Shown here: one piece after another, positions 48,715 through 58,119 of the stretch
How positions within the stretch are numbered: the stretch's first letter is position 1
Layout: every line of letters begins with the position of its first letter
Source: Pseudomonas ceruminis
GTDB lineage: Bacteria > Pseudomonadota > Gammaproteobacteria > Pseudomonadales > Pseudomonadaceae
Length of the DNA stretch: 64,000 bases
Direction: 5' to 3'
Assembly: GCF_021602025.1 (NCBI RefSeq)
Contig: NZ_BQHW01000023.1
Span: forward strand, 46,058-110,057
The notes under the pieces: generated by a model
The model's database searches: none
What the model saw: only the letters and a program-made list of their open reading frames with translations
What the model was told of the DNA's origin: nothing
Translations under genes and position numbers: made by a program

Positions 48715-50000
48715 TGAACGAAAGAACCCTGGGCGAATGGCTCGCCTACCTCGAGCAGTTGCACCCCTCGGCCATCGACATGGGCCTGGAGCGCTCGCAA
48801 AAGGTGCTTGCCCGCTTGGCGCTGGGCAAACTGGCGCCGCGTGTGGTAACGGTTACCGGCACCAATGGCAAGGGCTCGACCTGCGCCTTCGTGGCGTCGA
48901 TGCTGCGTGCCCAGGGGCTCAGAGTCGGCGTGTACAGCTCGCCACATTTGCTGCGCTACAACGAGCGGGTGCTGATCGACGGCCAGGAGGCCAGCGATGA
49001 GCGCCTGTGCGAAGCGTTCGCTGCCGTGGAGGCGGCGCGCGGCGAGGTTTCCCTGACCTATTTCGAGATGGGCACCCTGGCCGCGTTCTGGTTGTTCTAT
49101 CAGTCGCAACTGGATGCCGTGGTGCTGGAAGTGGGCCTGGGTGGCCGCCTGGATACCGTGAACGTGGTCGATGCCGACCTGGCGCTGGTCACCAGCATTG
49201 GCGTCGACCATGTCGATTACCTGGGTGATACCCGCGAGCAGGTGGCCTTCGAGAAAGCCGGTATCTTCCGTCCGGGCAAGCCTGCGCTGTGTGGCGACCT
49301 CGATCCTCCTCAGCCGCTGCTGGACAAGGCCCGAGAGTTGGCTGCGCCTTTGTACCTGCGGGGCCGTGACTTCGACCTGGTCAGCGCCGACGGTGTCTGG
49401 CACTGGCGGGGGACGACCCTTGAAGGTGCGCTGGTAGAGCTGCGTGACCTGCCCTTGCTCGACCTGCCGATGGAAAACGCCACCCTGGCCTTGCAGGCCT
49501 ACCTGCTGATGGGCCTGCCATGGGAGGCCGGGCAGTTGTGCCAGGCATTGCTCGATACCCGTATTACCGGGCGCCTGGATCGTCGCGTGGTGGCCTGGCA
49601 AGGCACGCCCGTGGAGCTGCTGCTGGATGTGGGGCACAACCCCCATGCGGCCGACTACCTGGCGCGCCGCTTGGCGGCGCGTGAGCTCAAGGGCCGTCGC
49701 CTGGCGGTCTTCGGCCTGCTCGCCGACAAGGACCTGGACGGCGTCATCGCGCCGCTGCAGGGGTTGGTCGACGATTGGGCAGTTGCGCCGCTGGCCACGC
49801 CCCGCAGTCGTCCGGCGGCCGAGCTGGCGGGCGCGTTGACGAACCTTGGCGCCGCCGTGAAGTCTTATGCCAGTGTTGAAGCCGCTCTGCAGGCGCAGTG
49901 CGCACAGGCGACGGCGGATGACCAGATCCTGTTGTTCGGTTCGTTTTTCTGTGTCGCCCAGGCCCTGGAGTGGCTGGAGCGGCAGGCCCTGGAGGGGTGA
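48714..50000 (+). CDS. folC: Bifunctional folylpolyglutamate / dihydrofolate synthase
   Basis: Adds glutamate to dihydropteroate and folates. The 428-residue Mur-ligase-fold protein has the P-loop TGTNGKGST (about residue 48), the omega-loop region YSSPHLLRYNERV and the C-terminal domain DVGHNPHAADYLA. ATG 48714 is favoured over the overlapping GTG 48711. Confidence 0.94.
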   Translation: MNERTLGEWLAYLEQLHPSAIDMGLERSQKVLARLALGKLAPRVVTVTGTNGKGSTCAFVASMLRAQGLRVGVYSSPHLLRYNERVLIDGQEASDERLCEAFAAVEAARGEVSLTYFEMGTLAAFWLFYQSQLDAVVLEVGLGGRLDTVNVVDADLALVTSIGVDHVDYLGDTREQVAFEKAGIFRPGKPALCGDLDPPQPLLDKARELAAPLYLRGRDFDLVSADGVWHWRGTTLEGALVELRDLPLLDLPMENATLALQAYLLMGLPWEAGQLCQALLDTRITGRLDRRVVAWQGTPVELLLDVGHNPHAADYLARRLAARELKGRRLAVFGLLADKDLDGVIAPLQGLVDDWAVAPLATPRSRPAAELAGALTNLGAAVKSYASVEAALQAQCAQATADDQILLFGSFFCVAQALEWLERQALEG

Positions 50001-50004
50001 GTAG

Positions 50005-50670
50005 ATGGCAGTGCTGGATAAAGGGATGAAACAGCGCATGGTGGGTGCGTTGGTGCTGGTGGCGCTGGCGGTGATCTTCCTGCCGATGCTGTTCACCCGC
50101 GAGGACGAGATGCGTCAGGTACGCGTCGAAGCCCCGCAGGCACCGGCCATGCCGAGCCTGCCGGAGGTCAAGGTGGACCCGGTTGTGGTGCCCGAGCCCC
50201 AGCCGCTGCCGGAGGAACCTCAACAACCGCCGGTGGTGGTCAACGAGTCCAGTGCCCCGGTCGCCACGCCAAGCCAGCCAATCAGCCCCTCGCCGCAGAC
50301 GCAGGCTCAGCCTCGGCAACAGGCGCCGGTGGCAACGCCGGCACCCGCGCCCAAGGCTGAAACCCGCGCCTCGGCCACTCCCGCACCGGCAGCGACGGCC
50401 AGCGCACCGTCGAAGATCGATACCAACGGGTTGCCGGTGAGCTGGTCGATCCAGCTGGCCAGCCTGTCCAACCGCGCAGGTGCCGAAAGCTTGCAGAAAA
50501 CCCTGCGCAGCCAGGGTTACAACGCCTACATCCGTTCGGCCGGAGGCATGAACCGGGTGTATGTCGGGCCTTTGATCGAGCGTGCCGAGGCCGAGCGCCT
50601 GCGCGACACCATCAACCGGCAGCAGAACCTCAAGGGCTTCGTGGTGCGCTTCCAGCCGGAACGCGGTTGA
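50005..50670 (+). CDS. dedD: SPOR-domain cell-division protein (DedD-like)
   Basis: DedD binds denuded septal glycans and promotes constriction. The 221-residue protein has a short cytoplasmic N terminus, one membrane helix (about residues 10-28), a Pro/Ala/Gln-rich periplasmic linker and a C-terminal SPOR domain (about 145-221, SWSIQLASLSNRAGAESL). GGAGGGG lies before the ATG. Confidence 0.87.
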   Translation: MAVLDKGMKQRMVGALVLVALAVIFLPMLFTREDEMRQVRVEAPQAPAMPSLPEVKVDPVVVPEPQPLPEEPQQPPVVVNESSAPVATPSQPISPSPQTQAQPRQQAPVATPAPAPKAETRASATPAPAATASAPSKIDTNGLPVSWSIQLASLSNRAGAESLQKTLRSQGYNAYIRSAGGMNRVYVGPLIERAEAERLRDTINRQQNLKGFVVRFQPERG

Positions 50671-50685
50671 TTCAAGGGTTGCCTT

Positions 50686-50721
50686 GTGGCTCATTGACGG
50701 GCTTGCCCGTAAATGAGCCAC
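50686..50721. repeat. Near-perfect 36-bp palindrome upstream of cvpA
   Basis: GTGGCTCATT (50686-50695) pairs with AATGAGCCAC (50712-50721) and ACGGGC (50697-50702) with GCCCGT (50705-50710); only G50696/A50711 mismatch, loop TT. It follows the dedD stop by 15 bases. It may be a terminator-like hairpin without T-run, or an operator. Confidence 0.65.
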
Positions 50722-50767
50722 TGCTAATCGGCCTGACATTCCGCTTACTCCCGGCCCATCGCTCTGG

Positions 50768-50773
50768 TAAAAT
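50768..50773 (+). promoter_or_regulatory. Probable -10 box of cvpA-purF
   Basis: TAAAAT matches five of six consensus bases and lies 31 bases before the cvpA GTG. The -35 at 17 bases (TTACTC, 50745-50750) is weak. Confidence 0.4.
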
Positions 50774-50803
50774 GCGCCGCCTCAAACGTCTGCAGGCAGC
50801 ACC

Positions 50804-51361
50804 GTGGCATTTACCTGGGTTGATTGGGCGATCATCGCGATCATCGCCGTCTCCACACTGATCAGTCTCAAGCGCGGCTTCGTCAAGGAAGCCTTGTCCC
50901 TGCTCATCTGGATCATTGCCGGGGCGGTTGCCTGGATGTTCGGCGGGTCGCTCTCGGTGTACCTTGAAAGCTATATCCAGACCCCGTCGATGCGCATCAT
51001 CGCCGGCTGCGCCATTCTTTTCGTCGCCACCTTGCTGGTGGGCGCCATGGTCAACTTCCTTGTTGGCGAACTGATTCGCGTGACCGGGCTGTCCGGCACC
51101 GATCGTTTTCTCGGCATGGCCTTCGGCGCCGCGCGCGGGGCCTTGCTGGTGGTGGTGGCCATTGGGCTGCTGAGCCTGGGGCCAGTGCAACAAGATACCT
51201 GGTGGCAGGAATCGCGCCTGATACCACAATTTCTATTGGTCGCTGATTGGTCGAAAAACCTGATCCTGGGTTTCACCAGCCAGTGGATGTCCAGTGGTGT
51301 GATCAGCACTCCGGCTGATCTCCCGTTCAAGGAACAGTTGCTCGGGCCCGCAAAGCCTTGA
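50804..51361 (+). CDS. cvpA: CvpA family inner-membrane protein
   Basis: A 185-residue protein with four predicted membrane segments (about residues 4-24, 30-50, 62-84, 100-122). CvpA is linked to colicin V export and envelope homeostasis and is regularly cotranscribed with purF, 42 bases downstream here. GTG 50804 is chosen because it begins the conserved hydrophobic N terminus. Confidence 0.88.
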   Translation: MAFTWVDWAIIAIIAVSTLISLKRGFVKEALSLLIWIIAGAVAWMFGGSLSVYLESYIQTPSMRIIAGCAILFVATLLVGAMVNFLVGELIRVTGLSGTDRFLGMAFGAARGALLVVVAIGLLSLGPVQQDTWWQESRLIPQFLLVADWSKNLILGFTSQWMSSGVISTPADLPFKEQLLGPAKP

Positions 51362-51403
51362 GCGCTATTCACTCAAGTTTCATCAAAGTAGGGGTTGCGT
51401 CGC

Positions 51404-52909
51404 ATGTGTGGCATCGTCGGTATCGTCGGTAAGTCGAACGTCAATCAGGCGCTGTATGACGCGCTTACGGTCCTCCAGCACCGCGGCCAGGACGCTGCCG
51501 GTATCGTGACCAGCCACGACGGCCGGTTGTTCCTGCGCAAGGATAATGGCCTGGTGCGCGATGTCTTCCAGCAGCGCCACATGCAGCGCCTGGTTGGCCA
51601 CATGGGTATCGGCCACGTGCGCTACCCGACCGCGGGCAGCTCGACCTCGGCCGAGGCCCAGCCGTTCTACGTCAACTCGCCGTATGGCATCACCCTGGCG
51701 CACAACGGCAACCTGACCAACGTCGAGCAGTTGGCCAAAGAGATCTACGAGTCCGACCTGCGTCATGTCAACACCAACTCCGACTCGGAAGTGCTGCTGA
51801 ACGTGTTCGCCCATGAGTTGGCGGTGCGCGGCAAGCTGCAGCCGACCGAAGACGACGTGTTTGCCGCGGTGTCCCACGTGCATAGCCGCTGTGTTGGCGG
51901 TTATGCGGTGGTGGCGATGATCACCGGTTACGGTATCGTCGGCTTCCGTGACCCCAACGGCATTCGCCCGGTGGTGTTCGGCCAGCGCCACACCGACGAA
52001 GGCGTGGAATACATGATCGCCTCGGAAAGCGTGGCCCTGGACGTGCTCGGCTTCACCTTGATCCGCGACCTGGCACCGGGCGAAGCGGTATACATCACCG
52101 AAGAAGGCCAGCTGTACACCAAGCAGTGCGCCGAAAGCCCGAAACTGCAGCCGTGCATCTTCGAGCACGTCTATCTGGCCCGCCCGGACTCGATCATGGA
52201 CGGGGTGTCGGTGTACAAGGCGCGCCTGCGCATGGGCGAGAAGCTGGCCGAGAAGATCCAGCGCGAGCGCCCGGACCACGACATCGATGTGGTCATCCCG
52301 ATTCCGGACACCAGCCGTACCGCGGCCCTGGAACTGGCCAACCACCTGGGCGTCAAGTTCCGCGAAGGCTTCGTCAAGAACCGCTACATCGGCCGTACCT
52401 TCATCATGCCCGGCCAGGCTGCGCGCAAGAAGTCGGTACGCCAGAAGCTCAACGCCATCGAGCTGGAATTCCGCGGCAAGAACGTGATGCTGGTCGACGA
52501 CTCGATCGTGCGCGGCACCACCTGCAAGCAGATCATCCAGATGGCCCGTGAAGCCGGCGCGAAAAACGTCTACTTCTGCTCTGCGGCCCCTGCGGTGCGC
52601 TACCCCAACGTCTACGGCATCGACATGCCGAGCGCTCACGAACTGATCGCCCACAACCGTACCACCGAACAGGTGGCCGAGTTGATCGGCGCCGACTGGC
52701 TGGTCTACCAGGACCTGCCAGACCTGATCGAATCGGTCGGTGGCGGCAAGATCAAGATCGAGCACTTTGATTGCGCGGTGTTCAACGGTGAATACGTCAC
52801 CGGCGACATCGACGAAGCCTACCTCGACCGTATCGAGCAGGCCCGTAACGACTTGGCCAAGGTGAAGAACCAGGCTGTCAGCGCGATCATCGACCTCTAC
52901 AACAACTGA
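51404..52909 (+). CDS. purF: Amidophosphoribosyltransferase
   Basis: First committed step of purine synthesis: PRPP plus glutamine to phosphoribosylamine. The 501-residue protein begins MCGIVGIVG, so after methionine removal C2 is the glutaminase nucleophile; the PRPP-binding loop is [13 protein letters not shown] (about 364-376). ATG 51404 is fixed by the catalytic cysteine and has AGGGG nine bases upstream. Confidence 0.97.
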   Translation: MCGIVGIVGKSNVNQALYDALTVLQHRGQDAAGIVTSHDGRLFLRKDNGLVRDVFQQRHMQRLVGHMGIGHVRYPTAGSSTSAEAQPFYVNSPYGITLAHNGNLTNVEQLAKEIYESDLRHVNTNSDSEVLLNVFAHELAVRGKLQPTEDDVFAAVSHVHSRCVGGYAVVAMITGYGIVGFRDPNGIRPVVFGQRHTDEGVEYMIASESVALDVLGFTLIRDLAPGEAVYITEEGQLYTKQCAESPKLQPCIFEHVYLARPDSIMDGVSVYKARLRMGEKLAEKIQRERPDHDIDVVIPIPDTSRTAALELANHLGVKFREGFVKNRYIGRTFIMPGQAARKKSVRQKLNAIELEFRGKNVMLVDDSIVRGTTCKQIIQMAREAGAKNVYFCSAAPAVRYPNVYGIDMPSAHELIAHNRTTEQVAELIGADWLVYQDLPDLIESVGGGKIKIEHFDCAVFNGEYVTGDIDEAYLDRIEQARNDLAKVKNQAVSAIIDLYNN

Positions 52910-52925
52910 TTTAGGGAGCGACGGC

Positions 52926-54137
52926 ATGACGGATCAATGGGATGCCGGTCGACTGGACAGTGACCTCGAGGGTGTCGGTTTCGACACCCTGGCGGTGCGT
53001 GCCGGTCAGAACCGTACACCGGAGGGTGAGCACAGCGAAGCGCTGTTCCTGACCTCCAGCTATGTCTTCCGCACAGCGGCTGATGCAGCCGCGCGCTTTG
53101 CGGGCGAAACACCGGGCAACGTCTATTCGCGCTACACCAACCCGACCGTGCGTGCCTTCGAGGAGCGCCTGGCGGCCATGGAAGGTGCCGAGCAGGCCGT
53201 GGCGACGTCCACCGGCATGGCGGCGATCCTCGCCGTGGTCATGTCGCTGTGCAGCGCTGGCGACCATGTGCTGGTATCGCAGAGCGTGTTCGGCTCGACC
53301 ATCAGCCTGTTCGAGAAGTACTTCAAGCGCTTCGGCGTCCAGGTTGACTACGTACCATTGGTCGACCTGGCGGGCTGGGAAAAGGCCATCAAGGCCAATA
53401 CCAAGCTGCTGGTCGTCGAGTCGCCGTCCAACCCGTTGGCCGAACTGGTGGATATCACGGCCCTCAGCGAGATCGCCCACGCCCGTGGTGCCATGCTGGT
53501 GGTGGATAACTGCTTCAGCACGCCGGCGTTGCAGCAGCCGCTCAAGCTCGGCGCTGACATCGTGTTCCACTCGGCAACCAAGTTCATTGACGGCCAGGGC
53601 CGTTGCATGGGCGGTGTGGTGGCCGGGCGTAGCGAGCAGATGAAGGAAGTGGTCGGCTTCCTGCGGACCGCCGGCCCGACCCTGAGCCCATTCAACGCCT
53701 GGATCTTCACCAAGGGTCTGGAAACCCTCAAGCTGCGTATGCGTGCCCACTGCGAGAGCGCCCAGGCACTGGCCCAGTGGCTGGAGCAGCAGGATGGTGT
53801 GGAAAAGGTGCATTACGCCGGCCTGCCGAGCCACCCGCAACATGAATTGGCCAAGCGCCAAATGAGCGGTTTCGGCGCCGTGGTCAGTTTCGAGGTCAAG
53901 GGGGGCAAGGAGGGCGCCTGGCGCTTCATCGATGCTACCCGGGTGATTTCGATCACCACCAACCTGGGCGACAGCAAGACCACCATCGCACACCCGGCCA
54001 CCACCTCCCATGGGCGCCTGACGCCGCAGGAGCGTGAAGCGGCGGGTATTCGCGACAGCCTGATCCGCGTAGCCGTGGGTCTGGAAGACGTGGCCGACCT
54101 GCAAGCTGACCTGGCGCGTGGGCTGGCAGCGCTGTGA
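52926..54137 (+). CDS. metZ: O-succinylhomoserine sulfhydrylase
   Basis: Makes homocysteine directly from O-succinylhomoserine and sulfide. The 403-residue Cys/Met-metabolism PLP enzyme has the cofactor lysine in [13 protein letters not shown] (about 220), [16 protein letters not shown] near residue 65 and the [12 protein letters not shown] aspartate. Pseudomonads use metZ in place of metB. It overlaps the SDR gene by four bases (GTGA). Confidence 0.93.
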   Translation: MTDQWDAGRLDSDLEGVGFDTLAVRAGQNRTPEGEHSEALFLTSSYVFRTAADAAARFAGETPGNVYSRYTNPTVRAFEERLAAMEGAEQAVATSTGMAAILAVVMSLCSAGDHVLVSQSVFGSTISLFEKYFKRFGVQVDYVPLVDLAGWEKAIKANTKLLVVESPSNPLAELVDITALSEIAHARGAMLVVDNCFSTPALQQPLKLGADIVFHSATKFIDGQGRCMGGVVAGRSEQMKEVVGFLRTAGPTLSPFNAWIFTKGLETLKLRMRAHCESAQALAQWLEQQDGVEKVHYAGLPSHPQHELAKRQMSGFGAVVSFEVKGGKEGAWRFIDATRVISITTNLGDSKTTIAHPATTSHGRLTPQEREAAGIRDSLIRVAVGLEDVADLQADLARGLAAL

Positions 54138-54907
54138 TCGACTGGAAGGGTGGCGGGCCGGGCCATAACGGCCGGGTAGCCCTGGTAACCGGTGCCGCAC
54201 GCGGCATCGGCCTGGGCATCGCTGCCTGGTTGATCTGCGAAGGCTGGCAGGTGGTGCTCAGCGACCTTGACCGCCCGCGCGGTGCCAAGGTGGCCAAGGC
54301 GCTGGGCGATAACGCCTGGTTCATCACCATGGATGTGGCCGATGAAGCACAGGTCAGTGCCGGGGTGTCCGAAGTGCTCGGGCAGTTTGGTCGGCTGGAC
54401 GCGCTGGTGTGCAACGCGGCTATCGCCAATCCGCACAACCAGACCCTGGAGAGCTTGAGCCTGGCGCAATGGAACCGGGTGCTGGCGGTCAACCTCAACG
54501 GCCCCATGCTGTTGGCCAAGCATTGTGCGCCGTACCTGCGCGCACACAATGGTGCCATCGTCAACCTCACCTCCACCCGTGCCCGGCAGTCCGAACCGGA
54601 CACCGAAGCCTACGCGGCGAGCAAGGGCGGCCTGGTGGCGCTGACCCATGCCCTGGCCATGAGCCTGGGCCCGGAGATCCGTGTCAATGCGGTAAGCCCT
54701 GGCTGGATCGATGCGCGTGATCCTTCCCAGCGCCGTGCCGAGCCGTTGACCGAAGCCGACCATGCCCAGCATCCAACCGGCAGGGTAGGGACGGTGGAGG
54801 ACGTGGCGGCCATGGTGGCATGGCTCCTGTCGCGCCAGGCAGCATTCGTCACCGGCCAGGAGTTCGTGGTCGATGGTGGCATGACCCGTAAGATGATTTA
54901 CACCTGA
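54134..54907 (+). CDS. Short-chain dehydrogenase/reductase
   Basis: A 257-residue NAD(P)-dependent SDR with [10 protein letters not shown] near residue 20, CNAAIA around 95 and the catalytic S-Y-K set (NLTSTRA, then EAYAASKGG). Substrate unknown. GTG 54134 overlaps the metZ stop, so translation is coupled; no other start precedes the Rossmann motif. Confidence 0.85.
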   Translation: MIDWKGGGPGHNGRVALVTGAARGIGLGIAAWLICEGWQVVLSDLDRPRGAKVAKALGDNAWFITMDVADEAQVSAGVSEVLGQFGRLDALVCNAAIANPHNQTLESLSLAQWNRVLAVNLNGPMLLAKHCAPYLRAHNGAIVNLTSTRARQSEPDTEAYAASKGGLVALTHALAMSLGPEIRVNAVSPGWIDARDPSQRRAEPLTEADHAQHPTGRVGTVEDVAAMVAWLLSRQAAFVTGQEFVVDGGMTRKMIYT

Positions 54908-54930
54908 ACCTGAGCGACGCGCTGTAAGCT

Positions 54931-54972
54931 GCAAATGACAAGAAGGGACCGCCAGGTCCCTTCGTCATTTGC
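54931..54972 (+). terminator. Long hairpin after the SDR gene
   Basis: GCAAATGAC (54931-54939) pairs with GTCATTTGC (54964-54972), and AAGGGACC (54943-54950) with GGTCCCTT (54955-54962), loop GCCA. It lacks a T-run but is the only candidate terminator for the metZ-SDR transcript. Confidence 0.6.
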
Positions 54973-55077
54973 AGGGTTGGGAAATCGAACAGGCGACACC
55001 TGGCTTTTTCTGACCGCCGAAAGCCTGAGGCGCGTAGTGACTTTTTTGCCCTTTTTTAAAAAAATTCAACAGGGGTA

Positions 55078-55106
55078 TTGACTTAGCATCGGTACCTGCG
55101 TAAATT
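55078..55106 (+). promoter_or_regulatory. Promoter of the tRNA-Val/Asp array
   Basis: TTGACT (55078-55083), a 17-base spacer and TAAATT (55101-55106), preceded by an A/T-tract (55041-55068) like an UP element and followed by GC-rich bases. Confidence 0.8.
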
Positions 55107-55147
55107 TCGCGGCCTCAGCGAAGCAAACGCAACAAGCAACATCGCGG

Positions 55148-55223
55148 GGGTGATTAGCTCAGCCGGGAGAGCATCTGCCTTACAAGCAGAGGGTCGGCGG
55201 TTCGATCCCGTCATCACCCACCA
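55148..55223 (+). tRNA. tRNA-Val (TAC)
   Basis: Complete 76-base cloverleaf with encoded CCA; anticodon loop CTTACAA contains TAC. Acceptor GGGTGAT pairs with ATCACCC. Confidence 0.97.
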
Positions 55224-55302
55224 CTTCCTGAGAGTTCCTGGCGCAGGACGCTTCGAAAGAAGCTGATGCCAGAGAGGAACAAGGCCTAGTAAGCCACTAT
55301 GC

Positions 55303-55379
55303 GCAGCGGTAGTTCAGTCGGTTAGAATACCGGCCTGTCACGCCGGGGGTCGCGGGTTCGAGTCCCGTCCGCTGCGCCA
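55303..55379 (+). tRNA. tRNA-Asp (GTC), copy 1
   Basis: Complete 77-base cloverleaf with encoded CCA; anticodon loop CTGTCAC contains GTC. Confidence 0.97.
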
Positions 55380-55480
55380 CTTTCAAGTAACAGATGGGTG
55401 CTTTGCACCGGTATGAAGCCAAAAGGCAAATAAGCCTGAGGCTGATCCCAGTTTCAATCGGGCGCAAGCCTGAACGATAC

Positions 55481-55557
55481 GCAGCGGTAGTTCAGTCGGT
55501 TAGAATACCGGCCTGTCACGCCGGGGGTCGCGGGTTCGAGTCCCGTCCGCTGCGCCA
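55481..55557 (+). tRNA. tRNA-Asp (GTC), copy 2
   Basis: Identical to copy 1. It is followed by a terminator-like hairpin before copy 3. Confidence 0.97.
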
Positions 55558-55597
55558 TCTTCGTTTCGAGGCCCTTGAACTCCTCGAAGCAACCACA

Positions 55598-55630
55598 AAG
55601 AGAGCGATCATCGTGTCGCTTTTTTTGTGC
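55598..55630 (+). terminator. Terminator-like hairpin inside the tRNA-Asp array
   Basis: AAAGAGAGCGA with TCGCTTTTTTT (short AGCGA/TCGCT stem, eight-base loop) ends in seven T residues. It resembles the final terminator at 55813-55838, and the surrounding bases (CTTGAACTCCTCGAAGCAAC) recur there. Confidence 0.65.
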
Positions 55631-55697
55631 CTGCCCTGAGGCCTTAGTGCCGGAAGGGTAGCCCCAGGTTTCAACCGGGCGCAAGCCCGAGCGATAC

Positions 55698-55774
55698 GCA
55701 GCGGTAGTTCAGTCGGTTAGAATACCGGCCTGTCACGCCGGGGGTCGCGGGTTCGAGTCCCGTCCGCTGCGCCA
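55698..55774 (+). tRNA. tRNA-Asp (GTC), copy 3
   Basis: Identical to copies 1 and 2; last gene of this array. Confidence 0.97.
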
Positions 55775-55812
55775 TCTTCGCCTCGAGGCCTTGAACTCCT
55801 CGAAGCAACGTG

Positions 55813-55838
55813 AAAAGCGACCTTAGGGTCGCTTTTTT
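55813..55838 (+). terminator. Final terminator of the tRNA-Val/Asp array
   Basis: AAAAGCGACC pairs with GGTCGCTTTT around a short loop and ends in a T-run. Confidence 0.88.
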
Positions 55839-55972
55839 CGTTTCTGCGTCCTGTCATCGTGCGGTAGGAGCCAGCTTTACACCAAGCTGACACACTCTTC
55901 ACTGATGAACGGTTTCAGTGTCCGTGCGCTGTGATGCACAATAGGCACCTCTCGACTTTCCCGGAATTCGCA

Positions 55973-56812
55973 ATGACCAGATCATCCGTCTTTGGTGCGC
56001 TCGGGCTGGCCCTGGTGCTGGCGGGCTTGTCCGGTTGCTCTTCGAAAAAAACCGCCATCTACGAGCACGAAAACTTCGACGACTCCGGGACGTTCTCCCG
56101 CAGTTTCCCGGTGAGTGATGCCGGCTCGTGCGAGGCTGCCCGGCGCGCGCTGCTGAGCCAGGGTTACATCATCACCAGCAGTGGCCCGAGCCAGATCGCC
56201 GGTAACAAGAGCTTCCAGCAAAACAGCGAAAACCACCTGCAAATCAGCTTCAGCGTGACCTGTGCACCGGACAGCAGTGACGAGCAGCGCTCGACGATGT
56301 TCGCCAATGCCCTGCAGGACCGTTACGCCCTGAAAAAGTCCAATACCTCGGCCAGCCTCGGCGTAGGGGTACTGGGTTCGGTATCGATGCCGATCGGCTC
56401 CAGCGATGACTCCATGGTCAAGGTCGCGAGCGAGACGGTGACTGCGCCGCAGTTTTACGAACGGTACTTTGCCCTGGTCGAGAGCTACCTGCCGAAACCG
56501 AGAAAGGTCAGCAAGGCCAAGGCTGAGGCGCCTGCGCCGAAGGTCGAAAAACCCGCGCCTGATCTTGGGCTGCCGGAACAGGTCTCCGCGGCACCTGTCG
56601 CTGCCCCTGCAGTTGCCCCAGCAGCATTGGCTGCTCCTGCCCCCGTTCCTGCACCGGCGCCTGCGGTAGCCTCACCGGCAAACGAAGCGGCCATAGCGCC
56701 AGCAGTGGATGACAGCCAGGGGTCAAAGCCCGTAGCACCGCCGGCCGCACCCGCGCCCATTCAGGTGCAGCAAGAGCCGCAGCCCGCCGAAGGCGCACCG
56801 CCGGCCCAGTGA
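55973..56812 (+). CDS. DUF2242 lipoprotein
   Basis: A 279-residue protein with a lipoprotein signal ending in LAGLSGC (cysteine about 22), a compact domain to about residue 180 resembling DUF2242, then a low-complexity Ala/Pro-rich tail of about 90 residues. Function unknown; the tail suggests a periplasmic spacer. ATG 55973 is chosen for the signal peptide. Apparently monocistronic. Confidence 0.75.
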   Translation: MTRSSVFGALGLALVLAGLSGCSSKKTAIYEHENFDDSGTFSRSFPVSDAGSCEAARRALLSQGYIITSSGPSQIAGNKSFQQNSENHLQISFSVTCAPDSSDEQRSTMFANALQDRYALKKSNTSASLGVGVLGSVSMPIGSSDDSMVKVASETVTAPQFYERYFALVESYLPKPRKVSKAKAEAPAPKVEKPAPDLGLPEQVSAAPVAAPAVAPAALAAPAPVPAPAPAVASPANEAAIAPAVDDSQGSKPVAPPAAPAPIQVQQEPQPAEGAPPAQ

Positions 56813-56918
56813 ACGGCTGGCAGTGCGCTGGCCCGCTAGCGGGTTTCATTCGCTGTTACAGATCAACGGCAATAATGTCCAGAACACCTGCTACGTTTAC
56901 CACTCATACGCTTGTCAT

Positions 56919-56954
56919 CATGCCTTCATCCAACCTGCCTAGGTTGAAGGCATG
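56919..56954. repeat. Hairpin between the DUF2242 gene and the 28-codon ORF
   Basis: CATGCCTT (56919-56926) pairs with AAGGCATG (56947-56954) and CAACCT (56931-56936) with AGGTTG (56941-56946), four-base bulge on the left, GCCT loop. It lies 38 bases before the small ORF. Confidence 0.6.
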
Positions 56955-56991
56955 ACCTTACGAAGAACATGAGTGAAGAGGACGCAGGGCA

Positions 56992-57078
56992 ATGGACGAC
57001 TATCAGGAAGAGCTGCTCGAATACCAGGCCTATGAGCTGGACACCCCAGAACCTGCTGACGATGCCACCGAGCTTTAA
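56992..57078 (+). CDS. Putative 28-residue acidic small protein
   Basis: ATG-GAC-GAC opens a 28-codon frame encoding a very acidic peptide (starts MDDYQEELLEYQAYEL, ends DDATEL), with an AGGG three bases upstream and purine-rich bases before that. The codon use and E/D-rich composition look like coding sequence rather than chance. Its TAA shares the palindromic TTAA (57075-57078) with the stop of the convergent AraC gene. I do not recognise the family with confidence. Confidence 0.55.
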   Translation: MDDYQEELLEYQAYELDTPEPADDATEL

Positions 57079-58115
57079 CCCGCCTGCCGCTGGCTGCGGC
57101 GAAACTCCCCTGGCGTAAGGCCTGTCCAGCGCTTGAATGCGCGCTGGAAGGCTTCTGCCGATGCGAACCCCAACAAATAGGCGATCTCGCCAAAGGCCAG
57201 TTCCGTATCACGGATGTAGGTTTCGGCCAGGTCGCGTCGGGTATCGTTGAGCAGGCTGCGAAAGCGCGTGCCTTCTTCTGCCAGTTTGCGCCGCAAGGTC
57301 CACGTGGGCAGTTGCAGGTGCAGCGCCACTTCTTCCAGATCAGGTTCGCGGCCACCGTTGAGCAAGGGCCCCAGCAGGTGCGTGATGCGTTCGCCCAGGC
57401 TACGCACCCGCGTGCGTTGAAGCAGTTCTGCTTCGCACAGTTGCAGCAGATGCTGCCAGGTACTGGGGCAATGCTGAGGGTTGCTCAGCGCCAGCGTTGC
57501 ACGGCTCAGGCGCAGTTGGTTGGCACTGGCGCCAAATTGCACTGCAGTGCTGCACAAGGGCTGGTACTGGGCGGCATAAGAGGGGGGCTGGAATTCGATC
57601 TCCAGGCGTTCCGCCTGCAAGGCAACACCGGCCAGAGCCGCAAGTTGGGCCAGCCAGCCGCTCAGCAGCGAGTCGACCACAAAGCGGTTGTAGGCGTTGT
57701 AGGGGCTGATCGAGTAGAAGCGCAGCCAAGCCCCCTGGGCATCTTCCTGAAAGCTTGAATGGCCGCGGTAGTTGGCAGCGTACAGCGGCTCGAAACGCAA
57801 CAGCGTGCGTGCAGCTTCGCCCAAGGTAGGGGCCTGGGCCGCCGTGATACCTGCAAGGCCGGCGTGGGCCAGCCGGCTGAGGCGTCCCATGTGTAAACCA
57901 AGAGCGGGCTCCCCGCACAGTTCAATGGCCGCATGGCCAAGGTGCATGTAACGGGGTATCGACAGGCGCGCACTGGCTTCGGCCAGGCGGGGCGCGTCCA
58001 GCCCATAGCGGCGCAACAACGGTGATGGGTCATGGCCCAGGCCGCGCAGCGCCTCGGCCAGGGGCTGAACGAAACCGACCGACAGATCGCCCAGGCGCAT
58101 GCGGGGGCGGGCCAT
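57075..58115 (-). CDS. AraC-family transcriptional regulator
   Basis: A 346-residue protein with an N-terminal Arabinose_bd-type domain (PF12625-like, about residues 15-205) and a C-terminal AraC double HTH (about 240-340: LEEVALHLQLPTWTLRRKL and FGEIAYLLGFASAEAFQRAF). This architecture is typical of OruR/ArgR-like or catabolic activators. It starts five bases after the nitrilase-fold gene, so the two form an operon. Confidence 0.87.
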   Translation of the reverse strand: MARPRMRLGDLSVGFVQPLAEALRGLGHDPSPLLRRYGLDAPRLAEASARLSIPRYMHLGHAAIELCGEPALGLHMGRLSRLAHAGLAGITAAQAPTLGEAARTLLRFEPLYAANYRGHSSFQEDAQGAWLRFYSISPYNAYNRFVVDSLLSGWLAQLAALAGVALQAERLEIEFQPPSYAAQYQPLCSTAVQFGASANQLRLSRATLALSNPQHCPSTWQHLLQLCEAELLQRTRVRSLGERITHLLGPLLNGGREPDLEEVALHLQLPTWTLRRKLAEEGTRFRSLLNDTRRDLAETYIRDTELAFGEIAYLLGFASAEAFQRAFKRWTGLTPGEFRRSQRQAG

Positions 58116-58119
58116 GCGC

